From Planctomycetota bacterium (lineage in GTDB: Bacteria; Planctomycetota; UBA1135; GCA-002686595): 64,000 bases of DNA. Each line of letters starts with the position of its first letter. Positions within the stretch are counted from its first letter, which is position 1. Positions 25,874-34,971 of the stretch are shown piece by piece. Position numbers and translations under genes: made by a program. The stretch covers positions 182,684 through 246,683 of the forward strand of contig DUCM01000018.1 of NCBI GenBank assembly GCA_012959785.1, written 5' to 3'. The notes under the pieces were generated by a model, which worked only from the letters and a program-made list of their open reading frames with translations, was not told where the DNA came from and made no database searches.

Positions 25874-27037
25874 ATGCGCGTTCTCATCACCTCACCGATC
25901 TTCCCGCCCGACCTCGGCGGTCCGGCGGTCTATGTGCCCAGCCTCGGTCGCTTCCTCGTGGAACGCGGGCATACCGTCAAGGTCCTGGCCTTCTGCTCGC
26001 AAGACCATCCCACAGGTCATCCCTTCGAGGTGCGCGCGATCTCCCGCGGCCCCCTGCCGCTGCGCTACCTAAAAGCCTTCTTCGCCGTCTTGAGCGAGGC
26101 TGGCCATGTTGATGTGGTCTATGTGCAGGAACACCTTGCGCTCTTGCATGTTCTCGCAGCGCGCCTGCGCGGAAAGCCCGTGATGATTCGCATCATGGTG
26201 GACGGCGCCTGGGAAATCGCGCACCGCAAGGGCTGGTGCGGCGACGATGACATCGTCACCTTCCAGGAGAAGTCCTACGGCTGGCAGGTGCGCTTGACCC
26301 GTTTCCTGCAACGGCGCTGGTGGGGATGGTGCTCACACATCATCTCGTGCTCTGAGTTTTTGCGTCAGATTCTGATCCAGCACCACGGCGTGCCGCCGGG
26401 CAAGGTGCAGCGCATTTTCAACGCTTACCACGGCCCGCCAGCGGACCAGGTGCAGCAGACCGCCAGCGCTGCTCGGGCGGAACTGGGGCTCCCAGGCGAT
26501 CGCCTCTATGTCCTTACAATCTGTCGCCTGATGGTCTGGAAGGGCGTTGACGGCATTCTTGAGGCCATGCGCGACCTGCCCGATGATGTCCATCTCCTTG
26601 TCGCGGGGGACGGCGACATGTTGGTTCCCTGGCAGGAACTCGCCCGCGAAACCGGAATTGCCGAGCGCGTGACCTTCCTCGGCAATGTGCCCCACGAGAA
26701 GATTCCGGCCTTCGTGCGCGCCGCCGATGTGTTCGTGCTGAACTCGCGCTACGAGGGCCTCTCGCACACCTTGCTAGAGGTTCTGCACCTCGATAGACCG
26801 ATGATTGCGAGTTCGGTTTGCGGGAACCCCGAAGTGGTCGAGCACGAGCACAATGGCCTCCTGGTCGACCCTCACGACTCCGCCGCCCTGGCCCGGGCGA
26901 TCCGGCGCCTGCTCGACGATCCCAAACTCGGCGAACGCTTCGTGGCAGCCAGTCGCGAGCGCCAGGCGCCCTTCAATCGCGAGTCGACCTTCGCCGAGGT
27001 CGAAGCCGCGCTGGAGCGAATCGCTGGAGAGCGCTGA
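25874..27037 (+). CDS. Glycosyltransferase family 4
   Basis: 387 residues with a GT-B fold: N-terminal MRVLITSPIFPPDLGGPAVY (Gly-rich acceptor loop), C-terminal nucleotide-sugar domain with LYVLTICRLMVWKGVDGILEA, and the retaining-enzyme E-x7-E motif in RYEGLSHTLLE. It probably adds a sugar to an exopolysaccharide, lipid or glycoprotein acceptor at the cytoplasmic membrane. It lies 57 bases after purF and just before a convergent tRNA gene; no pathway partner is adjacent. Confidence 0.88.
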   Translation: MRVLITSPIFPPDLGGPAVYVPSLGRFLVERGHTVKVLAFCSQDHPTGHPFEVRAISRGPLPLRYLKAFFAVLSEAGHVDVVYVQEHLALLHVLAARLRGKPVMIRIMVDGAWEIAHRKGWCGDDDIVTFQEKSYGWQVRLTRFLQRRWWGWCSHIISCSEFLRQILIQHHGVPPGKVQRIFNAYHGPPADQVQQTASAARAELGLPGDRLYVLTICRLMVWKGVDGILEAMRDLPDDVHLLVAGDGDMLVPWQELARETGIAERVTFLGNVPHEKIPAFVRAADVFVLNSRYEGLSHTLLEVLHLDRPMIASSVCGNPEVVEHEHNGLLVDPHDSAALARAIRRLLDDPKLGERFVAASRERQAPFNRESTFAEVEAALERIAGER

Positions 27038-27078
27038 CTCGTCGGAGGGCATCGGCTCTGCCGGCGCCAGGCCCCGGG

Positions 27079-27155
27079 TGGTGCGCCCGACAGGATTCGA
27101 ACCTGTGACTTCTTGCTTCGGAGGCAAGCACTCTATCCAGCTGAGCTACGGGCGC
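27079..27155 (-). tRNA. tRNA-Arg (anticodon CCG)
   Basis: A 77-base minus-strand cloverleaf with an encoded CCA. The acceptor stem is GCGCCCG with CGGGCGC, the D-arm GCTCAGCTGGATAGAGT, the anticodon stem CTTGC/GCAAG with loop CTCCGAA (anticodon CCG), and the T-loop TTCGAAT. It reads CGG and is near-identical in acceptor and D-arm to the tRNA at 10734. Confidence 0.95.
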
Positions 27156-27517
27156 GATGGGGGCGAGCATCCTACGGGCCAGCCTGTGGGGATGGTACGG
27201 GGAAAGGGCTAACCCGGATTGAGAGGCCTTGCCGGCCGGGGATCCTTCCATGAAGGGCCCGCTCCCTCGAACGGCCCAGGGAAGATGTCTGGGGTGCCTC
27301 GGGGGCCCCCATCCTCCGTGTTCCGAAAATCACCCGAATCCTCACCAGATTGAGCCAGAAAATAGTAGCCTCGTCCCGTTAGGGGTCTAAGAGGTATGCG
27401 TCCCGTATCAGGCCCATGCAGGCTGATGCAGACGCAGCGCCTAACCAGCTGTTTCGAACCCAGTTGCCTAGTGGCGCTGGTGCCCTGGCCACCCAGTTCT
27501 GTCTCTCCCCCACTGAC
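27156..27517. other. Intergenic region (362 bases)
   Basis: An upstream, in-frame extension of the next gene is open from 27416 but reads as non-protein-like sequence. I see no RNA gene or convincing terminator, only GC-rich sequence between two transcription units that read away from each other. Confidence 0.4.
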
Positions 27518-28567
27518 ATGAATAACGCCCCCACAAAGAGGTGCCGCAACGGCAGCCTGACTTTGAACCAAGTCAACCCGACCTGGCGCGCCACGGCATT
27601 GCCCCTGGCCCTCGCCCTGGCGGCTGGCTTTGGGGTGAGCGCCTGGTCGAGCGTGGGGGTTGGCACGGATCAGGATGCCGGGACGGATGGAGCGAGTCTG
27701 AAGGAGCGCGGGATCAACTTGGCGCCGGTAACCGTGCGCGCCTCGGGGGTGAACCCCCTGGACAGCGATCAGGACGGCTTGACCGACGCTCAGGAACAAG
27801 TCCTGGGCACCTCCCCGTTCTTCGCGGACACCGATGGCGATGGCTTCTCGGACACCGAAGAGCTCGCCAGGCACAGCCTGCCCCTCGATGTCAAGAGCGT
27901 CCCCCTGCCCGCTACGACGGACATCGCCATGACCGCCCGGGGCGAGAACGGCTCACTGAGGGCCGTGGTCGTGGCTTATCTGGGCAACGGCAACCTCGCC
28001 GGCCACAGCATTGACATCGGCCTAGTGATCGGCCGCAGGATCTTCCTGCTCAACCCCACCAGTTACCTGCCGAGCTCCCTGTTCAGCCAGGTTCCCGGAG
28101 CGGCCAACGGCAGCAGCCTGTTGGTGCTGGATGTGGCCATCAACTCAGCTCTGGTGGGCATTCGCGGCGAGATGTCGATCTTTGCTACCCTGGATTCGGG
28201 CACTCAAGCCGCGGTGCTTGGAGCCGCCAGCGCCGATCTTCTCATGCGTGACGGCGTGATCCTGCTCAAGCAGAGTTCGGGCACCGTGCGTCGCATGGTG
28301 GCCTTGCCCGGCGGCGGTACCGGTTTCGGCTCGGTCTACAACCCGATCCCGCCCAATGGCGGTGGGTCGATTCCCAGCAGCTGGGTGCCCGGCGAAATCT
28401 GCTATCAGGCCAGCATCGTCGTGGGCGTGGCGGGCGGCATCATTACCCGCGAAGTTGTGGGCGCCGACTGCCTCGACGGCTACGACGCTAGTTGCCGCGC
28501 CGATTGCTCCTCCTCGGTGGGTGAGGTGTTCAACACCTTCGACCCCATCGGGCTGGTGGGCCAGTAG
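27518..28567 (+). CDS. Exported protein with thrombospondin type 3-like calcium repeats
   Basis: 349 residues from ATG 27518. A hydrophobic segment at about residues 29-45 (LPLALALAAGFGVSAW) is the probable signal or anchor. Two calcium-binding motifs follow: DSDQDGLTDAQE and DTDGDGFSDTEE, the DxDxDGxxD pattern of TSP3/dockerin-like loops. The C-terminal ~200 residues form an unrecognised beta-rich domain with four closely spaced Cys near the end (GADCLDGYDASCRADC). Its function is unknown. It is followed after 230 bases by the ECF sigma gene. Confidence 0.68.
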   Translation: MNNAPTKRCRNGSLTLNQVNPTWRATALPLALALAAGFGVSAWSSVGVGTDQDAGTDGASLKERGINLAPVTVRASGVNPLDSDQDGLTDAQEQVLGTSPFFADTDGDGFSDTEELARHSLPLDVKSVPLPATTDIAMTARGENGSLRAVVVAYLGNGNLAGHSIDIGLVIGRRIFLLNPTSYLPSSLFSQVPGAANGSSLLVLDVAINSALVGIRGEMSIFATLDSGTQAAVLGAASADLLMRDGVILLKQSSGTVRRMVALPGGGTGFGSVYNPIPPNGGGSIPSSWVPGEICYQASIVVGVAGGIITREVVGADCLDGYDASCRADCSSSVGEVFNTFDPIGLVGQ

Positions 28568-28750
28568 CCCCCCGGAGCCCCGGCGCAGGACGCCCAGGGG
28601 AGGGGTCCAGGGTCCAATCTCGGGAGTCTCGTTTGGCGGCACCCCCGAGGTAGGGCCCAGGGGTCTGTTTAGGCCTGTTTTGGGCAGTTCTGGGTAGCCT
28701 AATAGGGCAGTTTCTGTACCACTTCTGGGGCAATTCCGGTTGAATGAAAG

Positions 28751-28776
28751 GGAACTCAGGGCATGTGCCCTGCGTC
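28751..28776 (+). promoter_or_regulatory. ECF-type promoter with palindromic spacer upstream of sigma gene
   Basis: A -35 GGAACT (28751-28756) and -10 CGTC (28773-28776) separated by exactly 16 bases match the common ECF promoter consensus. The whole spacer is a near-perfect palindrome, CAGGGCA-TG-TGCCCTG, a possible operator. Transcription would start near 28783, just ahead of GGAG and ATG 28799. Confidence 0.65.
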
Positions 28777-28798
28777 GAATATAATTGGAGTGCCCCCG

Positions 28799-29410
28799 AT
28801 GATAAGCGATCCCGACAAGCCCTTGATTGAACGCTGCCAGGCGGCTTCCCCGGCGGGGCTGGAGGGAGCTTTTCGCGACCTGTATGAGCAGTACAAGGAC
28901 CGCGTTTACAGTGTTTGCTACAGGATCACCGGCAACAACAGCGATGCCCTCGACGCTGCCCAAGAGACCTTCGGGATCCTCTTCCGCAAGATCGGCGAGT
29001 TCCGCTTCGAGTCCAAGTTCTCCAGCTGGGTCTACCGCATCGCCGTCAACGCCAGTATCGACCTCAAGCGCCGTGCCTCCAACCGCTGGGTGGCGTCCCT
29101 CGATTCGATCCGCGATGCCGAGGGCTCCCGCGAGGGCGCGCGCCTCGAGCTGCCCGATGAAGCCACCGAAGGCCCCCTTCGAGCCGCCGGTCGCCACGAA
29201 CTCGAGGAGGAGATCCAACACGCCATCCTGCGACTCTCGCCCAAGATGCGCGCCATCACGGTCTTGCGCTACATCGAGAGCCTCTCCTACGGCGAAATCG
29301 CCCAATCCCTTCAGATCTCCCTCGGCACGGTCAAATCCCGTCTGGCACGCGCCCATCAGGCCCTGGATCGGGAATTGACACCGGTTTTGGACAAGCACTA
29401 CCTCGGATAA
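28799..29410 (+). CDS. ECF-type RNA polymerase sigma factor (RpoE-like)
   Basis: 203 residues from ATG 28799, which has a GGAG Shine-Dalgarno sequence 8 bases upstream. The upstream ATG 28763 is excluded because it lies inside the promoter. Region 2 is YEQYKDRVYSVCYRITG, ALDAAQETFGILFRKIGEF and FSSWVYRIAVNASID; region 4 is LSPKMRAITVLRYIESLSYGE and LGTVKSRLARAHQAL. The ECF-like promoter ahead of it suggests autoregulation. The next gene, 65 bases downstream, encodes the likely anti-sigma factor with a large outer sensor domain. Confidence 0.93.
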   Translation: MISDPDKPLIERCQAASPAGLEGAFRDLYEQYKDRVYSVCYRITGNNSDALDAAQETFGILFRKIGEFRFESKFSSWVYRIAVNASIDLKRRASNRWVASLDSIRDAEGSREGARLELPDEATEGPLRAAGRHELEEEIQHAILRLSPKMRAITVLRYIESLSYGEIAQSLQISLGTVKSRLARAHQALDRELTPVLDKHYLG

Positions 29411-29475
29411 GGCCGACCTGTCTGTCAGGATCCACACCGCTCCCACCCCAAGCTGAAACACCCCCTAGCGTTTCG

Positions 29476-31332
29476 ATGACTCACTCCTGCAACGAACTCC
29501 GAGAACTCATGATGGCCGAGGGCCTTCGTGGGCGTCCGCTGTCTCGTGAGGTGGAGTCTCGGGTTGGGGCCTGCGAGTCCTGCGCCCGTTGGGTGGCGAG
29601 CTTTGAGCGGCAGGTTGCTGCTCTGGTGGAGCTCCCCCGGCGGCAGGTCCCTGCCAGCCTGGAAGGCCGAGTCGTGGCCGCCCTGCACCAGGGCTATCGC
29701 GAGGATCGGGCCATCAGTGAATTGAGCCAGGTGGGTGGCCCCGGCGCCCCCGCCGAACTGGATGCCAGCCTCGAGGACCTCTTCTCCGAACTGCGCGCAG
29801 AGGGGCTGCTGGCGGCCCCCGAAGTGCCGAGCGAACTCGAGACCCGAGTGGATGAGGACTTGCGGGATCTTCCCGGCGCGATCAGCGCTCACATGCTCGG
29901 CAAGCTCGAAAGTCTCTCGGCGCCGGACAGTCTAGCGGCCCGGATTGAGGCCGATCTGGCCGCAAGCCAGGGTACGCAGGCTCCCCGAACACTCAGCTTG
30001 ACCGTCAAGCGCAGGCTCGCCGCTGGCCTTGCCGCAGCGGCTGGCCTGGCCATCTGGGCTGGCTTAGGCCAGAACACGGAACTTGTGAGCCCCCCGGCTC
30101 TTACGCCCCTGGTGGTCATCAGCGTGGACGCTGGGTCGGACCTCAGTCCGGCGGCCCGTCGGCTCTTCAATTCACTCACCGGCGGCGCCTTGTCCGCCCA
30201 CGAACGGGTGCGCGTCCAGCGCGAAGAAGCCATCGCGAACTCCGGCCTGGCCGCCAGGCGCGGCGCGCGTGGCGCCACGGTGGGGGGTGGTTCCTCTGCG
30301 GCTCTCGGCGGTGGCGCCAGCGGCGCCAACCAGGCCAGCGCCCTCAGCGGTTCCCAACAGAACCCCGGAACCCGCACCGTGGGCGGCAGCCATTCGGGCA
30401 ACCAGGCCTTGACCTCCGGCGGCGCTCCGCCGCTCTTCGATCAGATCGCCTCGGCACCGCTCGTGGTGGCCACCCGAGGCGTGCGGCGGATCCAGATGTT
30501 CTTCCCTCGCAATTCGCACAGCGGCTACTCCAGCGATCTCGAGTACCTCGAGGAAATCGCCACCGACGGCCTGGGAAAATACGCGATTTTGCCCGGGGCT
30601 GTGGTGACACCAAACCTCTCGAGCACCTCCCTGGCCGAGTTCCAGCTCCTGCAAAGCGGTCGCGAGGGCTTCTTCTTCCATTCTCGTGACTTCAGTATTC
30701 GCGATGCCGCGCTCTTCGGGCAGAACTACAAGGTGACCGATACCGGGCTGCAGATGACAGTCTGCGGCGTGAACGTCACGGTCTTTGATGTCAGCCGCCT
30801 CGACGGCGGTGGTCATGTGTACCGCTTGGGCATCGACTCCAGCACGGGAATCATCTTGTTCCAGGAAGTCACCGGCCACGATGGCGTGCCCATCAGTCGG
30901 TTGACCTACGAGAGCTTTGCTTACAACGCGGACCTCAGCGATGTCGAACTCAGGGACGGAGCGAGCGTCTGGGTGCCCTTCGATATCAACAACTCCGCCG
31001 CTCTGGGATTCAGGATGATGCACCCCACGGCGCCGCCCACGGGTTACTCGTTCCAGGGAGCTGGCCTCCTCACGGGTTTCGCGAACGGCAGCGAAACCTG
31101 GGCCCAGCTCACCTACGGCGATGGGGTCGACGAAGTTTTCTTCGCCTTCTCCACCACGGAGCCCTCTCAGATGTTGTCTATCTCGGGCAAGGGCGACACC
31201 CTGCGCTCCATGAACCTCGGTCCCTGGACCATGATCGAGGGCAAGATCCGCGGCACCAAGACCATCGCCGTGGGCAAGGTCGACGAGGCCGAACTGCTGC
31301 TCATGCTGCAGTCGGCCCTCGAGACCCGGTAG
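29476..31332 (+). CDS. Anti-sigma factor fused to an RseB/MucB-like sensor domain
   Basis: 618 residues. The cytoplasmic N-terminus resembles a zinc anti-sigma domain (ACESCARWVASFERQ), but the usual His four residues before the first Cys is Arg; Cys5 and His3 may compensate. A membrane helix lies at about 176-195 (RRLAAGLAAAAGLAIWAGLG), then a Gly/Ser/Ala-rich linker. From ~330 to the end the sequence looks like the two-domain periplasmic RseB/MucB sensor: GGHVYRLGIDSSTGIILFQE and RLTYESFAYN in the first domain, VWVPFDI and TYGDGVDEVFFAFS in the second. In Proteobacteria RseA and RseB are separate proteins. Here one chain may hold the sigma factor and sense envelope lipids or damage. Confidence 0.72.
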   Translation: MTHSCNELRELMMAEGLRGRPLSREVESRVGACESCARWVASFERQVAALVELPRRQVPASLEGRVVAALHQGYREDRAISELSQVGGPGAPAELDASLEDLFSELRAEGLLAAPEVPSELETRVDEDLRDLPGAISAHMLGKLESLSAPDSLAARIEADLAASQGTQAPRTLSLTVKRRLAAGLAAAAGLAIWAGLGQNTELVSPPALTPLVVISVDAGSDLSPAARRLFNSLTGGALSAHERVRVQREEAIANSGLAARRGARGATVGGGSSAALGGGASGANQASALSGSQQNPGTRTVGGSHSGNQALTSGGAPPLFDQIASAPLVVATRGVRRIQMFFPRNSHSGYSSDLEYLEEIATDGLGKYAILPGAVVTPNLSSTSLAEFQLLQSGREGFFFHSRDFSIRDAALFGQNYKVTDTGLQMTVCGVNVTVFDVSRLDGGGHVYRLGIDSSTGIILFQEVTGHDGVPISRLTYESFAYNADLSDVELRDGASVWVPFDINNSAALGFRMMHPTAPPTGYSFQGAGLLTGFANGSETWAQLTYGDGVDEVFFAFSTTEPSQMLSISGKGDTLRSMNLGPWTMIEGKIRGTKTIAVGKVDEAELLLMLQSALETR

Positions 31333-31405
31333 GGCGCGGCTCGCTGGGGGCTGCCTCCCGCGTGGCCCTCCTGGGGCCGCAGGTGGCTCCAGAGGGGCTC
31401 CAGAA

Positions 31406-31440
31406 GGACCCATTACGGCGATTTTGGTCCGAAATTTTTT
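31406..31440 (+). terminator. Candidate rho-independent terminator after the anti-sigma gene
   Basis: A 5-base-pair stem (GGACC/GGTCC), a 15-base loop, and six T at 31435-31440. A stronger GU-containing hairpin without a T-run lies just upstream at 31369-31390. Confidence 0.4.
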
Positions 31441-31588
31441 CCTCGCCCACCCCCTGCGGCCCCTCTGGTGGCCATCGCCTTCGTTCGCCGCAGGAGGCCC
31501 GCCCCAGCCCCGGAATGCGGGTAGTTTTGAGGTGTAACGAGAGAAGGCCATCGTCGATGGCTCGCACCCCGAATGACTGCCCAGTTTC

Positions 31589-32044
31589 ATGGAAGAGAAC
31601 GAAAACAACGAAGAGCCCTTCTCCGAGGCTCACCTTGACTCCCCCGAGTACCGCGAGCGTCTGACTCGCAAGCTCAACACCCTGATCGCCCTGCTCGAAG
31701 TCGCCATGGCTCGGGTACGCCGCTCCCTCAAGGGTCCCGAACCCGATGTAGAGCGCCTGACCAAAATCCGTTCCAACCTGCAGAGCACCCTGGATGTCTG
31801 CCTGCGCGCTCGCACCGCCATCGAGCGTCAGGAACCCTTGCCCAACGATCTGCCCGACTCGCTCTCCAGCGTTTCGCGGCCAGCCGCGGCCGCAGCCTCC
31901 CCTTCGGTGCAGGACCTGGGCACCGTGATGGACGAGCGAACTCCACAAGAGCAGCAGAAGTTCGAGGCCCTGGGCGAAATTAGCGAAGCAGAGTTGCGCT
32001 CGGTGGACCTGGACGAACTCGCCCGCAAATTGCAGGGATTCTAG
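31589..32044 (+). CDS. Small hypothetical helical protein
   Basis: 151 residues, no signal peptide or membrane helix. An acidic N-terminus (MEENENNEEPF) is followed by a long predicted helix rich in Leu and Arg (YRERLTRKLNTLIALLEVAM, RLTKIRSNLQSTLDV), then a Pro/Ala/Ser linker and an acidic helical end (LGEISEAELRSVDLDELARK). No family recognised. Codon use and the stop position are consistent with a real gene; it stands alone between two transcription units. Confidence 0.6.
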   Translation: MEENENNEEPFSEAHLDSPEYRERLTRKLNTLIALLEVAMARVRRSLKGPEPDVERLTKIRSNLQSTLDVCLRARTAIERQEPLPNDLPDSLSSVSRPAAAAASPSVQDLGTVMDERTPQEQQKFEALGEISEAELRSVDLDELARKLQGF

Positions 32045-32119
32045 CCCGGCTGTCGGAGCACTCGGGCAGGAGCTCGCGGTCTCAGGACAACCAGCCTGGA
32101 TTCGGGGCGGCTCGGCCTC

Positions 32120-32125
32120 TAGCAT
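32120..32125 (+). promoter_or_regulatory. Possible -10 element of GcvT-like operon
   Basis: TAGCAT, 9 bases before the ATG at 32135; no Shine-Dalgarno sequence. Confidence 0.35.
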
Positions 32126-32134
32126 CGTCGCACG

Positions 32135-33367
32135 ATGCCGAGGAGGACCGCACTGTTTGAACGCACCGCCGCCTTGATGACCAGCGTGGCCTGGAAGGAG
32201 TGGGCGGGGTATGCGGCACCGTGCAACTTTGATGCCCATTCCGAGCGCGAGTACTTTGCGATTCGGCACAGCGCCGGTCTCTTGGACCTGAGCCCCCTAT
32301 CCAAGTACACGGTCACGGGCTCCGACGCAGCTCGCTATCTCGCGCGCCTGTGGACTCGGGACATCACGCGCCTGAAACCCGGTCGAGTAGCCTATGCGTG
32401 CCTGTGCGATGGAGAAGGCAAGTTGCTCGATGACGGCACGGTGGCCTGTCTCGACCCCGAGACCTTCCGCGTGACCTCCTCGGAAGCCTGGCTCGGCTGG
32501 TTCGAGCGCCACAGTCGCGGCTTCACGGTACAGATCGAGGACTGCACCGACCAACTCGCGGCGCTGGCCTTGCAGGGGCCGCTCTCGCGCAAGATTCTGC
32601 AAGAGATCTGTGGCGTGGACCTCGACGGCATGCGCTTTTTTGCCGTGGCCGCCGGACGCATAGCCGGCGTAAGGGGTTGGATTTCGCGCACCGGCTACAC
32701 GGGCGACCTGGGCTTTGAGATTTGGATCGCCCATGAGGATGCGCTCGCGGTCTACGACGCTTTGCTGGTGGCGGGTAAGCCCTACAATTTGGAGCCCATT
32801 GGCCTTGACGCCCTCGATGTGGCTCGCATCGAAGCGGGCTTTGTGATGCAGGGCGTGGATTACATCTCAGCCCAACATTGCTTGACCGAAGCGCGCAAAT
32901 CCACGCCCGAGGACGCCGGTCTGGGATGGACGGTGAACCTCGAGCGCGAGGGCTGGATCGGCCGCGAGGCGCTTCTGCGGGAGCGCGCCGAGGGCCCCAA
33001 GTGGGCTCTTGTGGGTTTGGAACTCGACTGGGCGGAGATTGAAGCCCTGCACTCCGAGTACGGCCTGCCGCCGCACCTCGGTCCCGTGGCCTGTCGCAAC
33101 GCCGTGCCGGTCTATCCAGGCGGCGGAGGTTCCAAAACACCTGTGGGCCAGGCCACTTCGAGCACCTGGTCGCCGACCCTCAAGAGTTATCTCATGCTGG
33201 CCCAAGTGCAGCGCAAGTTCTTGGCCCTTGGCACCGAGCTACAGGTCGAGTACACCGTCGAGTTCGAGCGCCGCACGATCACCGCCAGGGTGGTGCCCCG
33301 GCCCTTCTTCGATCCCGAGCGCAAGACCTTCACGCCCAGCGCCACACCAAGGAAAGCCTCCCAGTGA
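32135..33367 (+). CDS. GcvT-like aminomethyltransferase/folate-binding protein
   Basis: 410 residues. The T-protein fold is clear: KEWAGYAAPCNFDAHSEREYFAIRHSAGLLDLS at the N-terminus, split by VTGSDAARYLARL, then GKLLDDGTV with the Asp that contacts folate, LALQGPLSRKIL, and RTGYTGDLGFEIW. The C-terminal barrel ends in VGQATSSTWSPTLKSYLMLA. It probably moves a one-carbon unit to tetrahydrofolate. It is not beside gcvH or gcvP but is coupled through a GTGA overlap to two FAD oxidoreductases, which suggests demethylation of an amine or methylated compound rather than glycine cleavage. Confidence 0.85.
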   Translation: MPRRTALFERTAALMTSVAWKEWAGYAAPCNFDAHSEREYFAIRHSAGLLDLSPLSKYTVTGSDAARYLARLWTRDITRLKPGRVAYACLCDGEGKLLDDGTVACLDPETFRVTSSEAWLGWFERHSRGFTVQIEDCTDQLAALALQGPLSRKILQEICGVDLDGMRFFAVAAGRIAGVRGWISRTGYTGDLGFEIWIAHEDALAVYDALLVAGKPYNLEPIGLDALDVARIEAGFVMQGVDYISAQHCLTEARKSTPEDAGLGWTVNLEREGWIGREALLRERAEGPKWALVGLELDWAEIEALHSEYGLPPHLGPVACRNAVPVYPGGGGSKTPVGQATSSTWSPTLKSYLMLAQVQRKFLALGTELQVEYTVEFERRTITARVVPRPFFDPERKTFTPSATPRKASQ

Positions 33368-34971
33368 GCGCACGAGGCACGGACTCAAAGCCCTACGATT
33401 CGATCGTCGTGGGCGCCGGGCACAACGGCTTGACCTCGGCGGCCTATCTGGCACGGGCGGGACGCCGGGTGCTCGTGCTCGAGCGCCGCCACCTGGTGGG
33501 TGGCGCGGCGGTGACCGAAGAACTCTTGCCTGGCTTCAAGTATTCGGTCTGTTCCTATGTGGTCAGTCTGTTGCGCCCGTGGATCATCCGCGAATTGAAC
33601 CTCGCCCGTCATGGCCTGCGTATCGTGCCCTTGGAGTGCTCTTACACCCCCCAGATCGACAACCCCGGTCTTTGCCGTTGGCCCGATCCTCACAAGAACC
33701 GCGAGGAAATCCGTCGTCTGTCGCCCCGTGATGCGGACAACTACCCCGAGTTCGGCAAGCTAATGGGCAAGCTGGCGCGCTTTGCCAAGCCCTTCATCGA
33801 TGAGCGCGCACCGGACCCCACATCCCTGAGACCCTCGGATGTGTGGCAGCTCAAGCGCGCTGCGGATCGCTTCCGCGCCCTGGGTGATGACCTCGTCGCC
33901 TTGCAGCTCAAGTTGACAACCATGGGCGGCGTGGACTTCCTGCGCCAATTCTTCGAGTCCGACCAACTGATCGCGCCCATGTCCTGCTCGGGGATCATTG
34001 GCACCATGTTGGGGGTAAACTCGCCGGGAACCGCCTATGTGCTCTTGCACCATTACATGGGCGAGATCGACGGCAGCTCGCGGGCTTGGGGTTTTCCCGT
34101 GGGAGGCACCGGCGCGGTCAGCGATGCGATCGCCGCCAGCGCGGTCGAGTTCGGCGCCGAGATCCGTTGCAACGCGCCCATCGCCAGGATTCGCATCCAG
34201 AACGGATGTGCCACGGGAGTGATCCTGGAAAACGGGGACGAGATCGCTGCCCGTTCGGTGGTCAGCGGTTGCGATCCGAGCCTGACCTTTCTGCGCTTCG
34301 TGGGCCGGGAGCACCTGCCCGGTGACTTTGCCTTGAGCCTCGAACGCTACAAGAACCGCGGCAGTTCGGGCAAGGTGAACATGGCCCTCGACCGTTTCCC
34401 GGAATTCGCCCAGCGGCCTGGCATGGGGCCGCATGTGCGCGGGGATGTGGCGATAGCCCCCTCTACCGAGTACCTGGAGAGCGCCTATGACGAGGCCAAG
34501 TACGGGGCCTTCAGTCGGCGGCCCTTCATCAATGTGGTCTTCCCCTCCCTGCTCGATCCCACCATGGCGCCGCCGGGCAAGCATGTCATGTCCTGCTTCG
34601 TGCAGTACGCGCCCTACGACCTCGCCAGTGGTCCCGACACCTGGCCCGATCATCGCGAGGCTTTTGGGGATGCGGTGGTGGACACCTTGGCCGAGTACAT
34701 GCCGACTCTCAAGGATGACATCCTGCACCGCCAGGTCTTGTCGCCCTGGGACATCGAGCAGCAGATCGGCATCACCGAGGGGAACATCTTTCACGGCGAG
34801 TTGGGCCTCGAGCAACTCCTCTTCCAGCGTCCGGTGGCTGGCTGGGCGCGCTATTCCACGCCCATCAAGGGCCTGTGGCTGGGTTCCTCGGGCGCCCACC
34901 CCGGCGGCGGCATCATGGCCTCGCCGGGCGCCTTGGCGGCCAAGGAAATGCTGCTAAGCGGGGCGGTCTGA
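33364..34971 (+). CDS. Phytoene desaturase/PYROXD2-like FAD-dependent oxidoreductase
   Basis: 535 residues from GTG 33364. The FAD-binding start is YDSIVVGAGHNGLTSAAYLARAG with VLVLERRHLVGGAA, typical of the carotenoid-desaturase/PYROXD2 amine oxidase superfamily. The C-terminal FAD motif is LWLGSSGAHPGGGIMASPG. It also carries a TPG-like NSPGTAYVLLHHYMGE segment. The substrate is unknown. It overlaps the GcvT-like gene by 4 bases and the next FAD gene by 1 base (TGATG), so all three are translated together. Confidence 0.87.
   Translation: MSARGTDSKPYDSIVVGAGHNGLTSAAYLARAGRRVLVLERRHLVGGAAVTEELLPGFKYSVCSYVVSLLRPWIIRELNLARHGLRIVPLECSYTPQIDNPGLCRWPDPHKNREEIRRLSPRDADNYPEFGKLMGKLARFAKPFIDERAPDPTSLRPSDVWQLKRAADRFRALGDDLVALQLKLTTMGGVDFLRQFFESDQLIAPMSCSGIIGTMLGVNSPGTAYVLLHHYMGEIDGSSRAWGFPVGGTGAVSDAIAASAVEFGAEIRCNAPIARIRIQNGCATGVILENGDEIAARSVVSGCDPSLTFLRFVGREHLPGDFALSLERYKNRGSSGKVNMALDRFPEFAQRPGMGPHVRGDVAIAPSTEYLESAYDEAKYGAFSRRPFINVVFPSLLDPTMAPPGKHVMSCFVQYAPYDLASGPDTWPDHREAFGDAVVDTLAEYMPTLKDDILHRQVLSPWDIEQQIGITEGNIFHGELGLEQLLFQRPVAGWARYSTPIKGLWLGSSGAHPGGGIMASPGALAAKEMLLSGAV

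Noticed and set aside
27416..27517. N-terminal extension of the calcium-repeat protein
   Set aside because: The extra 34 residues are unlike a protein start; ATG 27518 puts the signal-like segment close to the N-terminus.
28763..28798. Earlier ATG for the ECF sigma factor
   Set aside because: It falls within the -35/-10 spacer; ATG 28799 has a Shine-Dalgarno sequence.
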